From DRQF01 sp964559135 (lineage in GTDB: Bacteria > Planctomycetota > GCA-002687715 > DRQF01): a stretch of 60,798 nucleotides of DNA. The stretch covers positions 1 through 60,798 of the forward strand of contig CAZLGG010000012.1 in assembly GCA_964559135.1 (NCBI GenBank), written 5' to 3'. A program made the position numbers and the translations under genes. This document shows positions 18,416 through 27,994 of this stretch, in pieces. Under the pieces are notes generated by a model. The model was not told the origin of the DNA and ran no database searches. It saw nothing but the letters and a program-made list of their open reading frames with translations. Every line of letters starts with the position of its first letter. The stretch's first letter is position 1.

Positions 18416-21400
18416 CTACCGACGCGGAATCTCCCGGATGTAGAGGTTCGCGAATTGGATGGGGGCCCCATGGCGCTGGAGAGCGATCGGTCCTTGTCTC
18501 GGCACGCCGGGAAGCCTCGCATGATCGATCACGCGACGTCCGTTCAAATCCACGGTGACCTCGTCCCCCACCATCGTGATGACGAATCGATTCCAACTCC
18601 CGATGGGTCGGTCCGCGACTTCCGAAGGTGTACAGGACCTGCGCACCTCAGCACTTTGTTTCGGATCCGTTCTGTACCCCCAGATCTCCCCCGACCCCAC
18701 GGGCCAACACCATATGTTGATCTGAGACTTGGAATTACCCCGAAGATAGATTCCACTGTCTCCCGCGTCATCGACCTCGACCATCTTGGGCCGTCCATCC
18801 TCGCCCTTCACCTCGAGTCCGTCTGGACCGATCACGGGACGCTGCCGCTTCGACGGCTTGGACGTCCACCGCCAATCGCACACGAGGACGAAATCCTCGA
18901 ATGACGTCTTCGTCCAGAGGTCCGGTCCTTTCCCATCGAAATTGATGGTCCAATCCGCGGCCCGCCAGTGGCCCTTGTGCGCCGGCGTGAATTTCCAACC
19001 CCGGAAGTCGATGCCCGTGTAGAGGCTTCGAAATCCCTCGGCCACGTCGGCAACGTCCTTCGGATCCAGGTGGGGATTTCCGGGCAACTCCTTCAGACGG
19101 ATATTCCGAAACTCCGCGGGAGAGCCTTCCGACTCGAGGCAGATGTAGCCCTTCCGAGGGCTCACATCGTGCCCGCGCGTGACGACCTTGCCGTTGAGGG
19201 ACATGGTGAGCGTGCCGTTGTTCGCCTCGATGCGATAGTGGTTCCACAACGGTGAGCCGTTCGCTCGCCGCTCGGTGGGGAAGGCTCGACGGCCTCCCTG
19301 GCCGTTTTCCGGGATCATCGTCGCCCCATGAATCGGGAACATGTCGCCATCGCTGGTGAACCAGCCTCCGTCACGCCCATCCATGATCTGACACTCGACG
19401 CTTCGCGTGAACGGTTGCCCGCGAGCACACAGCGGATCGCTCCATACGAACAGCCCGGCATTCCCTCCCGGCTGGAGGTGTCGCCACTCCAACTCCAGCA
19501 CGAAATTCTCGTACTGCCTGGTCGTCCGAAGGACGCCCGTGGGGTGACCCGTACAGGCGATGACCCCGTCCCGGACCGTCCACGTCTCCGGAGCGCAATT
19601 GACGTTCTCCCATCCCTCGAGCGACTTGCCGTCGAAGATGGGCTTCAACTCCGCGTCATCGCTCCGCCACCAGGTCATCTCCCAGTCATTGCGGGGAGCA
19701 GGCAGGCGATCGTCCCAGTCATCGCTTCGAAAGGGCGACGCCGGCTGGCCCTGTTTGTTGTACAGCGCGCCTCCCGAGGCCGGGGTGAAGTTGTAGCGCA
19801 CGGCGGCCGGATGCGGGACATTGGGGTTCCAGACGAAGAGCGTCTCACCCTCGACCCTGGCCTTGGCGACGTGGAAAGTGCGGTCTTGCCCCGCCACGAT
19901 GAAGCGGGGTCGCGGGGACTCCCTCAACTCCAAGCCCGCGCCCATCGTGTCAAAGCTCACACGCATGCCGTGGCCGTCCCGCACCGCGGACCGATACACG
20001 GGGCCCGATCTCACGATGTCCCGCCCGAACAGGTCGTGCAAAGCGAGCCGCGCCAATCGTTCGCCCACGGGCGCCTTGTTCTTCGGGTGAATGTTTCCGG
20101 GATCGCCGACGTCGACGGTGACGGCCATTCCCGTGTTGGGCAGGCTCGAGGCCTCTCTCTGCGCGTCCCTGAGAAGCGCCGCTTCTCCCCGGTCTCCCAC
20201 GTAATGAAACGGCGCGATCTGCACGAAGTAGAAGGGCAGGTCCCCCATGCCCCATTGATTGCGCCAGTCACGAATGAGCGCCGGGAACAGCCGCCGATAT
20301 TGGACGTGGCGGAGGCGATTCGATTCCCCCTGATACCAGAGCACTCCGCCGATACCGTAGGGCACCAAGGGCTTGACCATGGCATTGAAAAGCAACGTCG
20401 CGGTCCTGTGATTCAGGTTCGAACTCGCCTCTTTCGACGGGAGATCTCCCCGTGCCGGTCCCCGGCTCCACTTCCAACCCTTGGCGAGCGGTATCGCCTT
20501 TTTCCCCTTCAGCTCCAAAGCGTAGTCGTCGGGCGCACCGGTGAGCCCGCCGGGACCGGCGTTGTCGAGCGCCCTGATGGCCACCGTGTTCCGCCCGGCG
20601 CGAAGAATCCCCGCGGGAATCTCATAGCGCCTCTTCTCTCCCCAACGCCCCTCCGCGTGGGTGCTGCCGATCATCGTGCCATTCACCGCCACGTCGTCGT
20701 AATCGTCGATGGGTCCGAGTCGGAGGACGGCGCCGAGTTTCTCCTGGCCGGCGGGGATCGTGAAAGTGCGACGGAGATAGACGATTCCGTCGAAGTTGGC
20801 GAGCGCCAAATCCGAGTAGCTCGCCGGCAGTTGTGTCTTCTTCCAGGCCGAGTCGTCCAGCGACGGGTCCGACCAGCCTTTCCCCGTCTTGCTGGTATCC
20901 AGACGGCCCCACCACTCCTCCTCGGACCTGCCGGTCTCGCGAATGCGGCGCACCGGATCGCTGAGGACATCCAGTTTTTCCAAGATCTCGGAGAATTCGG
21001 GAAACGCCTTCAAGGCCTTTCCACTCATCCATGCTTCCGCTGTACTGCCACCCCAATCGGCTTCGATGATCCCGATCGGCACATTCAGCTCTTCGCGAAG
21101 CCTGCGGGCGAAGAACCATGCCACGGCGCTCTTGTTCTTGACCGTTTCCGGATCGGATCTCACCCACTTCCCCTGAACGTCCGCGCGCGGTGACGTGGCA
21201 AGAAGATTGGGAACAACGAAGAAACGGATCCGGGAATCCGTCGCTGTGGCGAGCGCCTCCTCGCTCACTTCCGCTTCCAAGAGGGGAAACTCCATGTTCG
21301 ACTGTCCCGACGCAAACCACACCTCGCCGATGAGGACATCATGAAGGATCACGGTGTCCACCCCCTTCACGGTCACGTCGTAGGGCCCCCCCGCGTCAGG

Positions 21401-21646
21401 CGTCGGCAACCAGACTTCGAATCGGCCACTGCCGTCGACGACGGCCTCCGACGTCACGCCCCATGACGCTTGGACCCGAATCCGCAGACCGGGCGCGGCC
21501 CAGCCCCAGATCGGCACGTCCGTGTTCCGCTGAAGAACCATGCCGTCGGAGAAAATCTTCGGGAGGACGATGAACGGCCCTCGGGGCGCGGAGGCGGCCC
21601 CGGAGGTCGTGAGCAGCGCGAGGAGGGTGAGTTGGAGAAGACGCAT
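18416..21646 (-). CDS. Exported sialate O-acetylesterase (SASA) fused to two DUF1080 domains
   Basis: This protein of 1076 residues (from the ATG at 21646) begins with a signal peptide, MRLLQLTLLALLTTSGAASA. A SASA esterase domain follows: the nucleophile Ser116 lies in ASGQSNMEF, with WYQGESNRLRH and GNIHPKNKAPVGERLA further on. A jelly-roll insert typical of the family lies in between. The C-terminal 420 residues hold two DUF1080 (3-keto-disaccharide hydrolase/LamG-like) domains, starting at PIFDGKSLEGWENV and SLYTGIDFRGWKFT. It probably deacetylates and binds or cleaves exported polysaccharide. The start at 21646 is preferred over an upstream in-frame start at 21724 because the signal peptide begins there and AAGGAG precedes it. 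Confidence 0.88.
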   Translation of the reverse strand: MRLLQLTLLALLTTSGAASAPRGPFIVLPKIFSDGMVLQRNTDVPIWGWAAPGLRIRVQASWGVTSEAVVDGSGRFEVWLPTPDAGGPYDVTVKGVDTVILHDVLIGEVWFASGQSNMEFPLLEAEVSEEALATATDSRIRFFVVPNLLATSPRADVQGKWVRSDPETVKNKSAVAWFFARRLREELNVPIGIIEADWGGSTAEAWMSGKALKAFPEFSEILEKLDVLSDPVRRIRETGRSEEEWWGRLDTSKTGKGWSDPSLDDSAWKKTQLPASYSDLALANFDGIVYLRRTFTIPAGQEKLGAVLRLGPIDDYDDVAVNGTMIGSTHAEGRWGEKRRYEIPAGILRAGRNTVAIRALDNAGPGGLTGAPDDYALELKGKKAIPLAKGWKWSRGPARGDLPSKEASSNLNHRTATLLFNAMVKPLVPYGIGGVLWYQGESNRLRHVQYRRLFPALIRDWRNQWGMGDLPFYFVQIAPFHYVGDRGEAALLRDAQREASSLPNTGMAVTVDVGDPGNIHPKNKAPVGERLARLALHDLFGRDIVRSGPVYRSAVRDGHGMRVSFDTMGAGLELRESPRPRFIVAGQDRTFHVAKARVEGETLFVWNPNVPHPAAVRYNFTPASGGALYNKQGQPASPFRSDDWDDRLPAPRNDWEMTWWRSDDAELKPIFDGKSLEGWENVNCAPETWTVRDGVIACTGHPTGVLRTTRQYENFVLELEWRHLQPGGNAGLFVWSDPLCARGQPFTRSVECQIMDGRDGGWFTSDGDMFPIHGATMIPENGQGGRRAFPTERRANGSPLWNHYRIEANNGTLTMSLNGKVVTRGHDVSPRKGYICLESEGSPAEFRNIRLKELPGNPHLDPKDVADVAEGFRSLYTGIDFRGWKFTPAHKGHWRAADWTINFDGKGPDLWTKTSFEDFVLVCDWRWTSKPSKRQRPVIGPDGLEVKGEDGRPKMVEVDDAGDSGIYLRGNSKSQINIWCWPVGSGEIWGYRTDPKQSAEVRRSCTPSEVADRPIGSWNRFVITMVGDEVTVDLNGRRVIDHARLPGVPRQGPIALQRHGAPIQFANLYIREIPRR

Positions 21647-21756
21647 TCTCGGGGAACTCCTTGAAAACGGGTCTGCGGGGCAGGACAAGAATGCCCCTTC
21701 TCGACGTGGCGTCAAGTCGCCCACCGCGGTTAGTGTGCGGACGGCTCGGCCGCGAC

Positions 21757-23631
21757 GTGAGAACCCATGGAGAGACGCCCTTGCACCGTCTGGTAGTACG
21801 AACGGGAGGCCTCGACACGCCCCTTCGGGTGGCGGTCACAACCGTCCTGTTGGCCGTCCTCGCCTGCGTCCCTTTCCTGCTCCATTGGACTCCTGAATTC
21901 CGCTGCGACGATTTCATTCTCGTGGCCCAGGGCTGGCGGACCGGCATCCTCGAGGGCTTCCTCCATCACATGGGGTCGCCGTTTTGGAACACTCGGATCA
22001 TCCAGTTCTATCGCCCGCTCTTCACCTGGCACTTCTGCATCGACGCGCAACTCTTCGGAAATCACGCCGCCCCCTACTTCGCCGTGAACGTCGCGATCCA
22101 AGGGGCGTCCGTCGCGATGGGATTCCTCGTCTCAAGAAACTTTCTGCGGACGCCCTTCGCCCTCGCCGCCAGCCTCCTGTTCCTCGCGAACCCCTGGGCC
22201 GCGAACAACGTGGCTTGGTTCGCCGGACGTTCCACGTCCGTGTGCACGCTGCTTTCGCTCGTCACCATCTGGCTCTACATCCGCGAGGTGCGCCGCGCGC
22301 GCCCTTTCCGTGCCGTCCTCTACGCGATCGTCCCCTTCACCCTTGCCGTTTTCTACAGGGAGACGGGGATTTTCGCTCTGCTTTTTGTCGCATTGGCGGA
22401 CATCTTCGAGGGACGCAGAGGTCGACGCGACCTCCTTCGTTGGAGCGCTTTTCTCATCCCCGTCTTGGCCTATCTGGTGACGAAGCGTCTGATCTTGGGC
22501 GTCTGGATCGGAGGCTATGCACCGTTCCACGAGCTCGACGCGCAAGGGACGAGCACGGAGTGGAGCCGTATCGGAGTCGCCTACCTGAGAATCCTGGTCC
22601 CAGGGTCAGGCGCGGAATTTTCCTTCGACGCGTCCCGGCCCCGCATCGCCGCCCTCGCGGCCGGCGGTCTTCTCCTGGCGCTCGGGCTCGCCGGTCTTTT
22701 CCGACACCGCAATCCGGCTTGGATCTTCTTCGGCTTCGCGGGCGTCTACGCCCTGCCGATTCTGGTCATGGATCCCGTCGTGCACGGTTCCAACGGTCAA
22801 CGCTGGCACACGGTGATGTGGGCGGTGGCCGCCGGATGGGCGGCGCTTGCGGAACATTCTCTCGATCGGCGGACAGGAATCGCACTCCTCGCGGCCCTTG
22901 CTCTCCACTCGGGGTGGAGGTTGCACGAGAATCTGCAGGACTACGAGCACGCTTCTCGGCTCTCGGTGGATCTAAGGCGACAGATCCAGGCTGCGCCGGC
23001 CGGCGACGTCTTCGTCTACAACCTGCGGGAGACTCTGGGGGCGGCCCTCTTCTACCCGCTCGCCACCGGTCAGACGGACCTCCCCCCCTTCGGCTCCGGT
23101 GACCATGCCGTCTACCCGATTCTCTACGAACAAAGGTTCGGCCCGCATCCGCTCCAGCAGACGCCGATCGCCTTTTGGGCCTACGCCGACGGAAGACGCT
23201 TCACGGCCTTGTGGCTGGATGACCAAGCGGAACGGGTGCGCCGCATGCTCGCGCCCCAACTCGAGCTGGGCGCTCGGTCCGTGGCACTCATCCCCCATCG
23301 TTCACTCATGTCGCCGGGCGAGAAGGATGAGAGGGCGGACCTCCTGCGCGTCGACGCGACGGGGATGGATCGACTCGTCATCCATCTTCTGGTTCCCATG
23401 CGAGAGTTGGCCCTCCCGCGCCGAAGGACAGGCCGATACAAATTTGGTCGGTTCTCGACCGAAGCTGGTCGGGTCATCTACGAGGAGAATCTGAGCGAGG
23501 CTTTGGAGTGGGCACGATTCATGGATGGAGCCGCCGAGGGACGGTGTTTCCTTTGGGTCGTGGGCTACGGGCCGAAGAACCCTCGGCAGCCCAAGTTTGT
23601 TTCCGACTTTCACCTGATCAGGGCGCGTTGA
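21757..23631 (+). CDS. GT-C-like polytopic membrane protein
   Basis: The protein has about 11 hydrophobic segments. It shares with two other genes of this window an acidic loop motif (FRCDDFILVAQGW), an NNVAWFAGRSTS motif after the fourth segment or so, and a FYRETGIFALLFVALADI motif. This set is typical of GT-C glycosyltransferases of the TMTC/DUF1736 type, which use polyprenyl-linked sugars outside the cytoplasm. The start is uncertain: the open frame reaches 21661, but that end would overlap the divergent SASA gene's leader, so I use the GTG at 21757 (624 residues); a TTG at 21781 is another choice. The acceptor is unknown. Confidence 0.65.
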   Translation: MRTHGETPLHRLVVRTGGLDTPLRVAVTTVLLAVLACVPFLLHWTPEFRCDDFILVAQGWRTGILEGFLHHMGSPFWNTRIIQFYRPLFTWHFCIDAQLFGNHAAPYFAVNVAIQGASVAMGFLVSRNFLRTPFALAASLLFLANPWAANNVAWFAGRSTSVCTLLSLVTIWLYIREVRRARPFRAVLYAIVPFTLAVFYRETGIFALLFVALADIFEGRRGRRDLLRWSAFLIPVLAYLVTKRLILGVWIGGYAPFHELDAQGTSTEWSRIGVAYLRILVPGSGAEFSFDASRPRIAALAAGGLLLALGLAGLFRHRNPAWIFFGFAGVYALPILVMDPVVHGSNGQRWHTVMWAVAAGWAALAEHSLDRRTGIALLAALALHSGWRLHENLQDYEHASRLSVDLRRQIQAAPAGDVFVYNLRETLGAALFYPLATGQTDLPPFGSGDHAVYPILYEQRFGPHPLQQTPIAFWAYADGRRFTALWLDDQAERVRRMLAPQLELGARSVALIPHRSLMSPGEKDERADLLRVDATGMDRLVIHLLVPMRELALPRRRTGRYKFGRFSTEAGRVIYEENLSEALEWARFMDGAAEGRCFLWVVGYGPKNPRQPKFVSDFHLIRAR

Positions 23632-23796
23632 GATTCACGCTCTTGTTTGACGCACGGCGCGGATCGGCTCATCGGAGGTTCGCCGTCCCCCCACTACGTT
23701 CCCGGTGGAAACGAGCAACGGGCGTGAAACCTCCAGGATTCCCGACCGTAAGAATCAAGGTCTGTTGCAATCATTCAATGGAAACCGACCTGCGTC

Positions 23797-26700
23797 ATGA
23801 AACGACCGATCCCGGCCCTCTGGTGTCTGATCCCCGTCTTGCTGGCCTGTTCGCTGCACGCGACGGCCCAGCAAGCCGACCCCGGCCCACAGCACCCCGC
23901 CCCTGTCGACTTCGCCCGCCAGATTCGCCCGATTCTCGCCGACCACTGCTTCGCATGTCATGGCCCCGACGAGGCGACGCGCGAAGCGGACCTCCGACTG
24001 GATCACATCGGCGAGTTCATCCGGGAGAAGGGCGAGGACATCATCATCCGTCCGGGGCACCCCTCCGATTCCCTCCTCGTCCAACGGGTGACGGCCTCCA
24101 ACGAAGACGACCGGATGCCGCCGGTGGAGGAGGACAACGCGCTCACCAAGAAGGAAATCGCCCTCTTGGTGCGGTGGATCAAGGAAGGAGCCAAGTGGAA
24201 TCGACATTGGGCCTTCGATCCTCCCAAGTCGACGGCGCCGCCCGAGGTCTCGGACAAAGCCTGGTCGAAAACACAGGTCGATCGATTCCTTCGAGCTCGG
24301 ATGGAAGACGCTGGCCTGAAGCCTTCACCCCCAGCCGATCGGGATGTCTGGTTGAGACGGGTGGCCTTCGACCTCACCGGCCTTCCGCCCACGCTCGATG
24401 AACTGGAAGCGTTTGGGAAGGACACGTCGAAAAACGCCAAGCAGAAGGTTGTCGACCGTCTCCTCGCATCCCCGCGATTCGGAGAGAGGCGTGCCGCCGA
24501 CTGGTTGGATCTCGCCCGCTACGCGGACAGCAACGGGTACCAGAGGGATGGAGAGAGGTCCATCTGGCCGTGGCGCGACTGGGTCATTCGCGCCTTCAAC
24601 GCGAACATGCCCTATGACCGTTTCATTCTGGATCAGTTGGCAGGAGACCTCCTTCCCCACCCCACACTCGACCAACGGATCGCCACGGGATTCAACCGCA
24701 ACCACGCGGTCAACTCGGAAGCCGGGGAAGAAAAGGACGAATACCGAATCTCCTACGTCATGGATCGGGTGCGAACGACGGCCACGACGTTTCTCGGTCT
24801 GACTCTGGCGTGCGCCCAATGCCACGATCACAAGTTCGATCCCCTCTCACAGGAGGACTACTACAAGTTCTTCGCCTTCTTCAACAACATCGAGGAGGGA
24901 GCACGCTCCCGACGCAGGAGCACGTTGCCGGTCCCAGACAAGGACAAGGCCCCTCTCCTCGCGGATCTGACCCGCCGTATCAAGACTCTGGAATCTCGGC
25001 TGGATGGTGACGACCCGGTCTTGGACCGAGCCGAGTCCGAATGGGTGGATCGCATCCGCGCCGAGTTCGAGAAGCCGACGTCGTGGGAAGTCCTCGAGCC
25101 TCACGGGTTGATGGCCCTCAATGGATCGAAATTGGTCGAACTCGAGGACAAATCCATCCTTTCCAAGGGCGACACCCCCGTACGCGACACCTACGAGCTG
25201 GTCTTCAAGCCCGGCAAGCGGAAGATCACCGCACTGAAACTCGAAGTCCTTCCCGATCCGATCCAACCCGGAGGAGGCTCGGGACGCGGCAAGGACGGAC
25301 GGTTCATACTGAGTCAACTCAAGGTTCGTGTCGCAACCCTTTCGGACGCGCAAGACCCACCCTTGGTCCACGTCGTGAAGGCCGAGGCGGACATCAATCA
25401 GGAAGCCCCCCAAGAGCGCTTCTCGTTCTCCGAGTCTCCGGGGAACGTGGCCGACTCGATCGTCATCGACGACTCCTCGCAGTCGTCCGGACGAGGATTC
25501 GGAGGAGGCTGGAGCCTGATCGGCGAGGCGAGGAAGGAACCTCACGAGGCAGTGATCCTTCCCATCGAGCCCCTCGATCTGAACAACGTGTCGATCCTGC
25601 GGATTTCGCTGGTCCACACGAGCCGCCCCTACAAGACACTCGTGGGTCGCTTCCGTATCTCGTGCACGAGCGACGAGAGCATCCGCCACCGATTGCTTCC
25701 CGTCGCCCCGGGACTTTGGAAGAGCGTCGGCCCGTTCCCTGCGAAAGATCTCACCGCCGCCTACTCCACCCGTTTCGAGCCCGAGAAACAGATCTCCACA
25801 GGCCTCGATCTCAAGAAGAAGTACATGCAACCCGTGCTTCCTCCGGCGCCTTCGAAATCGAGTAAGAATCCTTCGGCGTCTTCGACCATGCCCGGCCCAT
25901 CCAAAGGGAAGGGCGCCACCGCGGCGAAGAAGGGCTCGCCCATCTCCGGCAAGAAGAAGGAGTTCTCCAAGGTCAAGGGGAGAAAGAAGGCCAAACAGAG
26001 CGGCCCTCCGACGGCCGCGACCGGAAAGAAGCGGGCGGCGGCCCCCCCGTCCAACCCCAAGACGAACCCGAAACCGGAACCGACCGCCAAACCGTCAAAG
26101 GACAACGTCGCCGGGACACCGAACAAGAAGTCCGGCTCCACGCGCAAGAGAAAGCCGCAACCGGTCGAACTCGCCTGGAAGGAACAGCGCACGTGGAGCG
26201 ACGGAAAACGCGGAAGCGTGGCCGGGGAAAACGACTTTGCGTGGTACTTCCATCGCAGTCTCACGACCCGACGTCCCCGCACGGCCACGATCCAGTTGTC
26301 GGGTGCGGCGGGTTGGAAGGTGTGGCTCAACGGAAAGCTGATCTTCGAGAAGGCGCCGACCCCGTCCTCTTCGTCGACCTCGCGATCCCCCGGCCCTCCC
26401 AGCTTCGGATTCGGCCGCAGCTCGAGACGCTCCTCAGGCACCGAGGTCCACCTGGGGCTCCGCAAGGGAACCAATCAGCTCGTTGTGAAAGGGGCTTACC
26501 ACCAGCGACCACCGCGCCGCCGTCGAGGCCCCTCGAAGTCGACCTTCGATCCGCGCTTGGTCGGAATGGGGGGCGGGCAACGCTTCCGTCGACGTTCAGG
26601 AGCGTCGTTCACCTTCCGTCTCACCCCGGAAGGGGAAGACGTCGTCACCTACGAGGTGGTGAAAGCCCTTCAATCGAACTCCATGTTGACGTCCCTCGCT

Positions 26701-27975
26701 CACACGAAAACGACGAACGAGGGCGAGCAACCGGCCGCCGCCCGTTCCGCGGGCACACCTCGACCGACGGAGTCGGCACGCGCGGCCAAGGTCTTGAGGA
26801 AGCACTTCCGGCGGATGATCGACCCGGCGGGCCGTCTGATGGCCAAGGAGTTGAAGCGACTGGAAGAGGAAAAGAGAACTCTCACCTCCAAGATGCCCCA
26901 GACACTCGTCATGCGGGAACGAGACAAGCCCCGCAAGACCTACGTTTTGGTCCGAGGCGACTTCAGACACCCCGGGCGCGAGGTCCATGCCGGGGTGCCC
27001 TCGGTCCTTCCACCTCTCGCTCCCGACCTCCCCAAGAATCGATTGGGGCTCGCAAAGTGGTTGGTCTCCGACGACAACCCACTCACCGCTCGCGTGATGG
27101 TGAATCGGATCTGGAAGGATCTTTTCGGCATCGGGCTCGTGGAAACGGCGGGGGATTTTGGAACACGCGGAGGCATCCCCCTCCACCAGGATCTCCTCGA
27201 CTGGCTTGCCGTCGACTTCCGGACCCACGGGTGGGACATCAAACGCATCTATCGAATGCTCGCTCTCACGACGGCCTACGGCCAGACGTCTCGCGCCACG
27301 GAGGAATCCATATCCAAGGATCCCGCGAACCACCACTTCGCCCGCGGCCCCCAGAGGCGTCTCACGGCGGAGATGATCCGAGATCAAGCCCTATCCGTAT
27401 CCGGACTGCTCGTCCAAAAGCTGGGCGGGGAGAGCGTCAAACCGCGGCAACCCGAGGGCCTTTGGAGCGTCATCGGAAACGGGAGCCGTTACCGGCGCGA
27501 CAAGGGTCCCGCTCAGTATCGGCGAAGCCTCTACATCTTTTGGAAGCGCGGAGCCCCCTACCCCTCGTTGATCACATTCGACGCATCGAAGCGCGAGGTC
27601 TGTACGGTCGACCGGGCCGAGACGACGACACCGAATCAGGCCCTGGTTCTCCTGAACGACCCGGTTTTTGTCGAAGCCGCGAGGATGCTCGCCCAACGCC
27701 TCCTTCAGCTTCCGCTCGAGGAGGCCCGTGACCGCTTGAGGACCGGCTACCGGCTTTGCACTTCGCGAGAGCCGACCAAGGAGGAGTTGAACCTCCTTGC
27801 GAGGCATCTCGAGGCTCAGACCAAGTACTATGGGGCCCACGAGGACGAGGCGAGAAAGCTGCTCGGCGTCGGCGACGCGAAGCCGGATCCGAAGATCGAC
27901 GCAGGGCGCCTTGCCGCTTGGACGACGACCGCCCAGGCGCTCCTCAACATCGAAGCCACCCTCACCAGGAACTGA
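23797..27975 (+). CDS. Exported planctomycete cytochrome-like protein: PSCyt1 - DUF1549 - DUF1553
   Basis: The 1392-residue protein has a signal peptide (MKRPIPALWCLIPVLLACSL...). A PSCyt1 domain follows with a haem c motif CFACH (Cys51, Cys54, His55), then DUF1549 (from DRFLRARMEDAGL; includes ADWLDLARYADSNGYQ and CAQCHDHKFDP) and C-terminal DUF1553 (from KNRLGLAKWLVSDDNPLT, with MVNRIWKDLFGIGLVET). These planctomycete-specific proteins are exported and are usually paired with a DUF1501 partner, as here; their role is unknown, possibly redox-linked polymer degradation. Unusual is a Lys/Pro/Ser-rich low-complexity insert at residues about 685-790, followed by a second basic segment around 905-935. 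A wall- or DNA-contact role for these segments would be speculation. Confidence 0.92.
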   Translation: MKRPIPALWCLIPVLLACSLHATAQQADPGPQHPAPVDFARQIRPILADHCFACHGPDEATREADLRLDHIGEFIREKGEDIIIRPGHPSDSLLVQRVTASNEDDRMPPVEEDNALTKKEIALLVRWIKEGAKWNRHWAFDPPKSTAPPEVSDKAWSKTQVDRFLRARMEDAGLKPSPPADRDVWLRRVAFDLTGLPPTLDELEAFGKDTSKNAKQKVVDRLLASPRFGERRAADWLDLARYADSNGYQRDGERSIWPWRDWVIRAFNANMPYDRFILDQLAGDLLPHPTLDQRIATGFNRNHAVNSEAGEEKDEYRISYVMDRVRTTATTFLGLTLACAQCHDHKFDPLSQEDYYKFFAFFNNIEEGARSRRRSTLPVPDKDKAPLLADLTRRIKTLESRLDGDDPVLDRAESEWVDRIRAEFEKPTSWEVLEPHGLMALNGSKLVELEDKSILSKGDTPVRDTYELVFKPGKRKITALKLEVLPDPIQPGGGSGRGKDGRFILSQLKVRVATLSDAQDPPLVHVVKAEADINQEAPQERFSFSESPGNVADSIVIDDSSQSSGRGFGGGWSLIGEARKEPHEAVILPIEPLDLNNVSILRISLVHTSRPYKTLVGRFRISCTSDESIRHRLLPVAPGLWKSVGPFPAKDLTAAYSTRFEPEKQISTGLDLKKKYMQPVLPPAPSKSSKNPSASSTMPGPSKGKGATAAKKGSPISGKKKEFSKVKGRKKAKQSGPPTAATGKKRAAAPPSNPKTNPKPEPTAKPSKDNVAGTPNKKSGSTRKRKPQPVELAWKEQRTWSDGKRGSVAGENDFAWYFHRSLTTRRPRTATIQLSGAAGWKVWLNGKLIFEKAPTPSSSSTSRSPGPPSFGFGRSSRRSSGTEVHLGLRKGTNQLVVKGAYHQRPPRRRRGPSKSTFDPRLVGMGGGQRFRRRSGASFTFRLTPEGEDVVTYEVVKALQSNSMLTSLAHTKTTNEGEQPAAARSAGTPRPTESARAAKVLRKHFRRMIDPAGRLMAKELKRLEEEKRTLTSKMPQTLVMRERDKPRKTYVLVRGDFRHPGREVHAGVPSVLPPLAPDLPKNRLGLAKWLVSDDNPLTARVMVNRIWKDLFGIGLVETAGDFGTRGGIPLHQDLLDWLAVDFRTHGWDIKRIYRMLALTTAYGQTSRATEESISKDPANHHFARGPQRRLTAEMIRDQALSVSGLLVQKLGGESVKPRQPEGLWSVIGNGSRYRRDKGPAQYRRSLYIFWKRGAPYPSLITFDASKREVCTVDRAETTTPNQALVLLNDPVFVEAARMLAQRLLQLPLEEARDRLRTGYRLCTSREPTKEELNLLARHLEAQTKYYGAHEDEARKLLGVGDAKPDPKIDAGRLAAWTTTAQALLNIEATLTRN

Positions 27976-27994
27976 AAAGAGAAGGAATCCATCC

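Noticed and set aside
19328..21193. A 621-residue plus-strand open frame opposite the SASA-DUF1080 gene.
   Set aside because: Same reasoning: the minus-strand protein has intact SASA and DUF1080 motifs, while the plus-strand translation has none.
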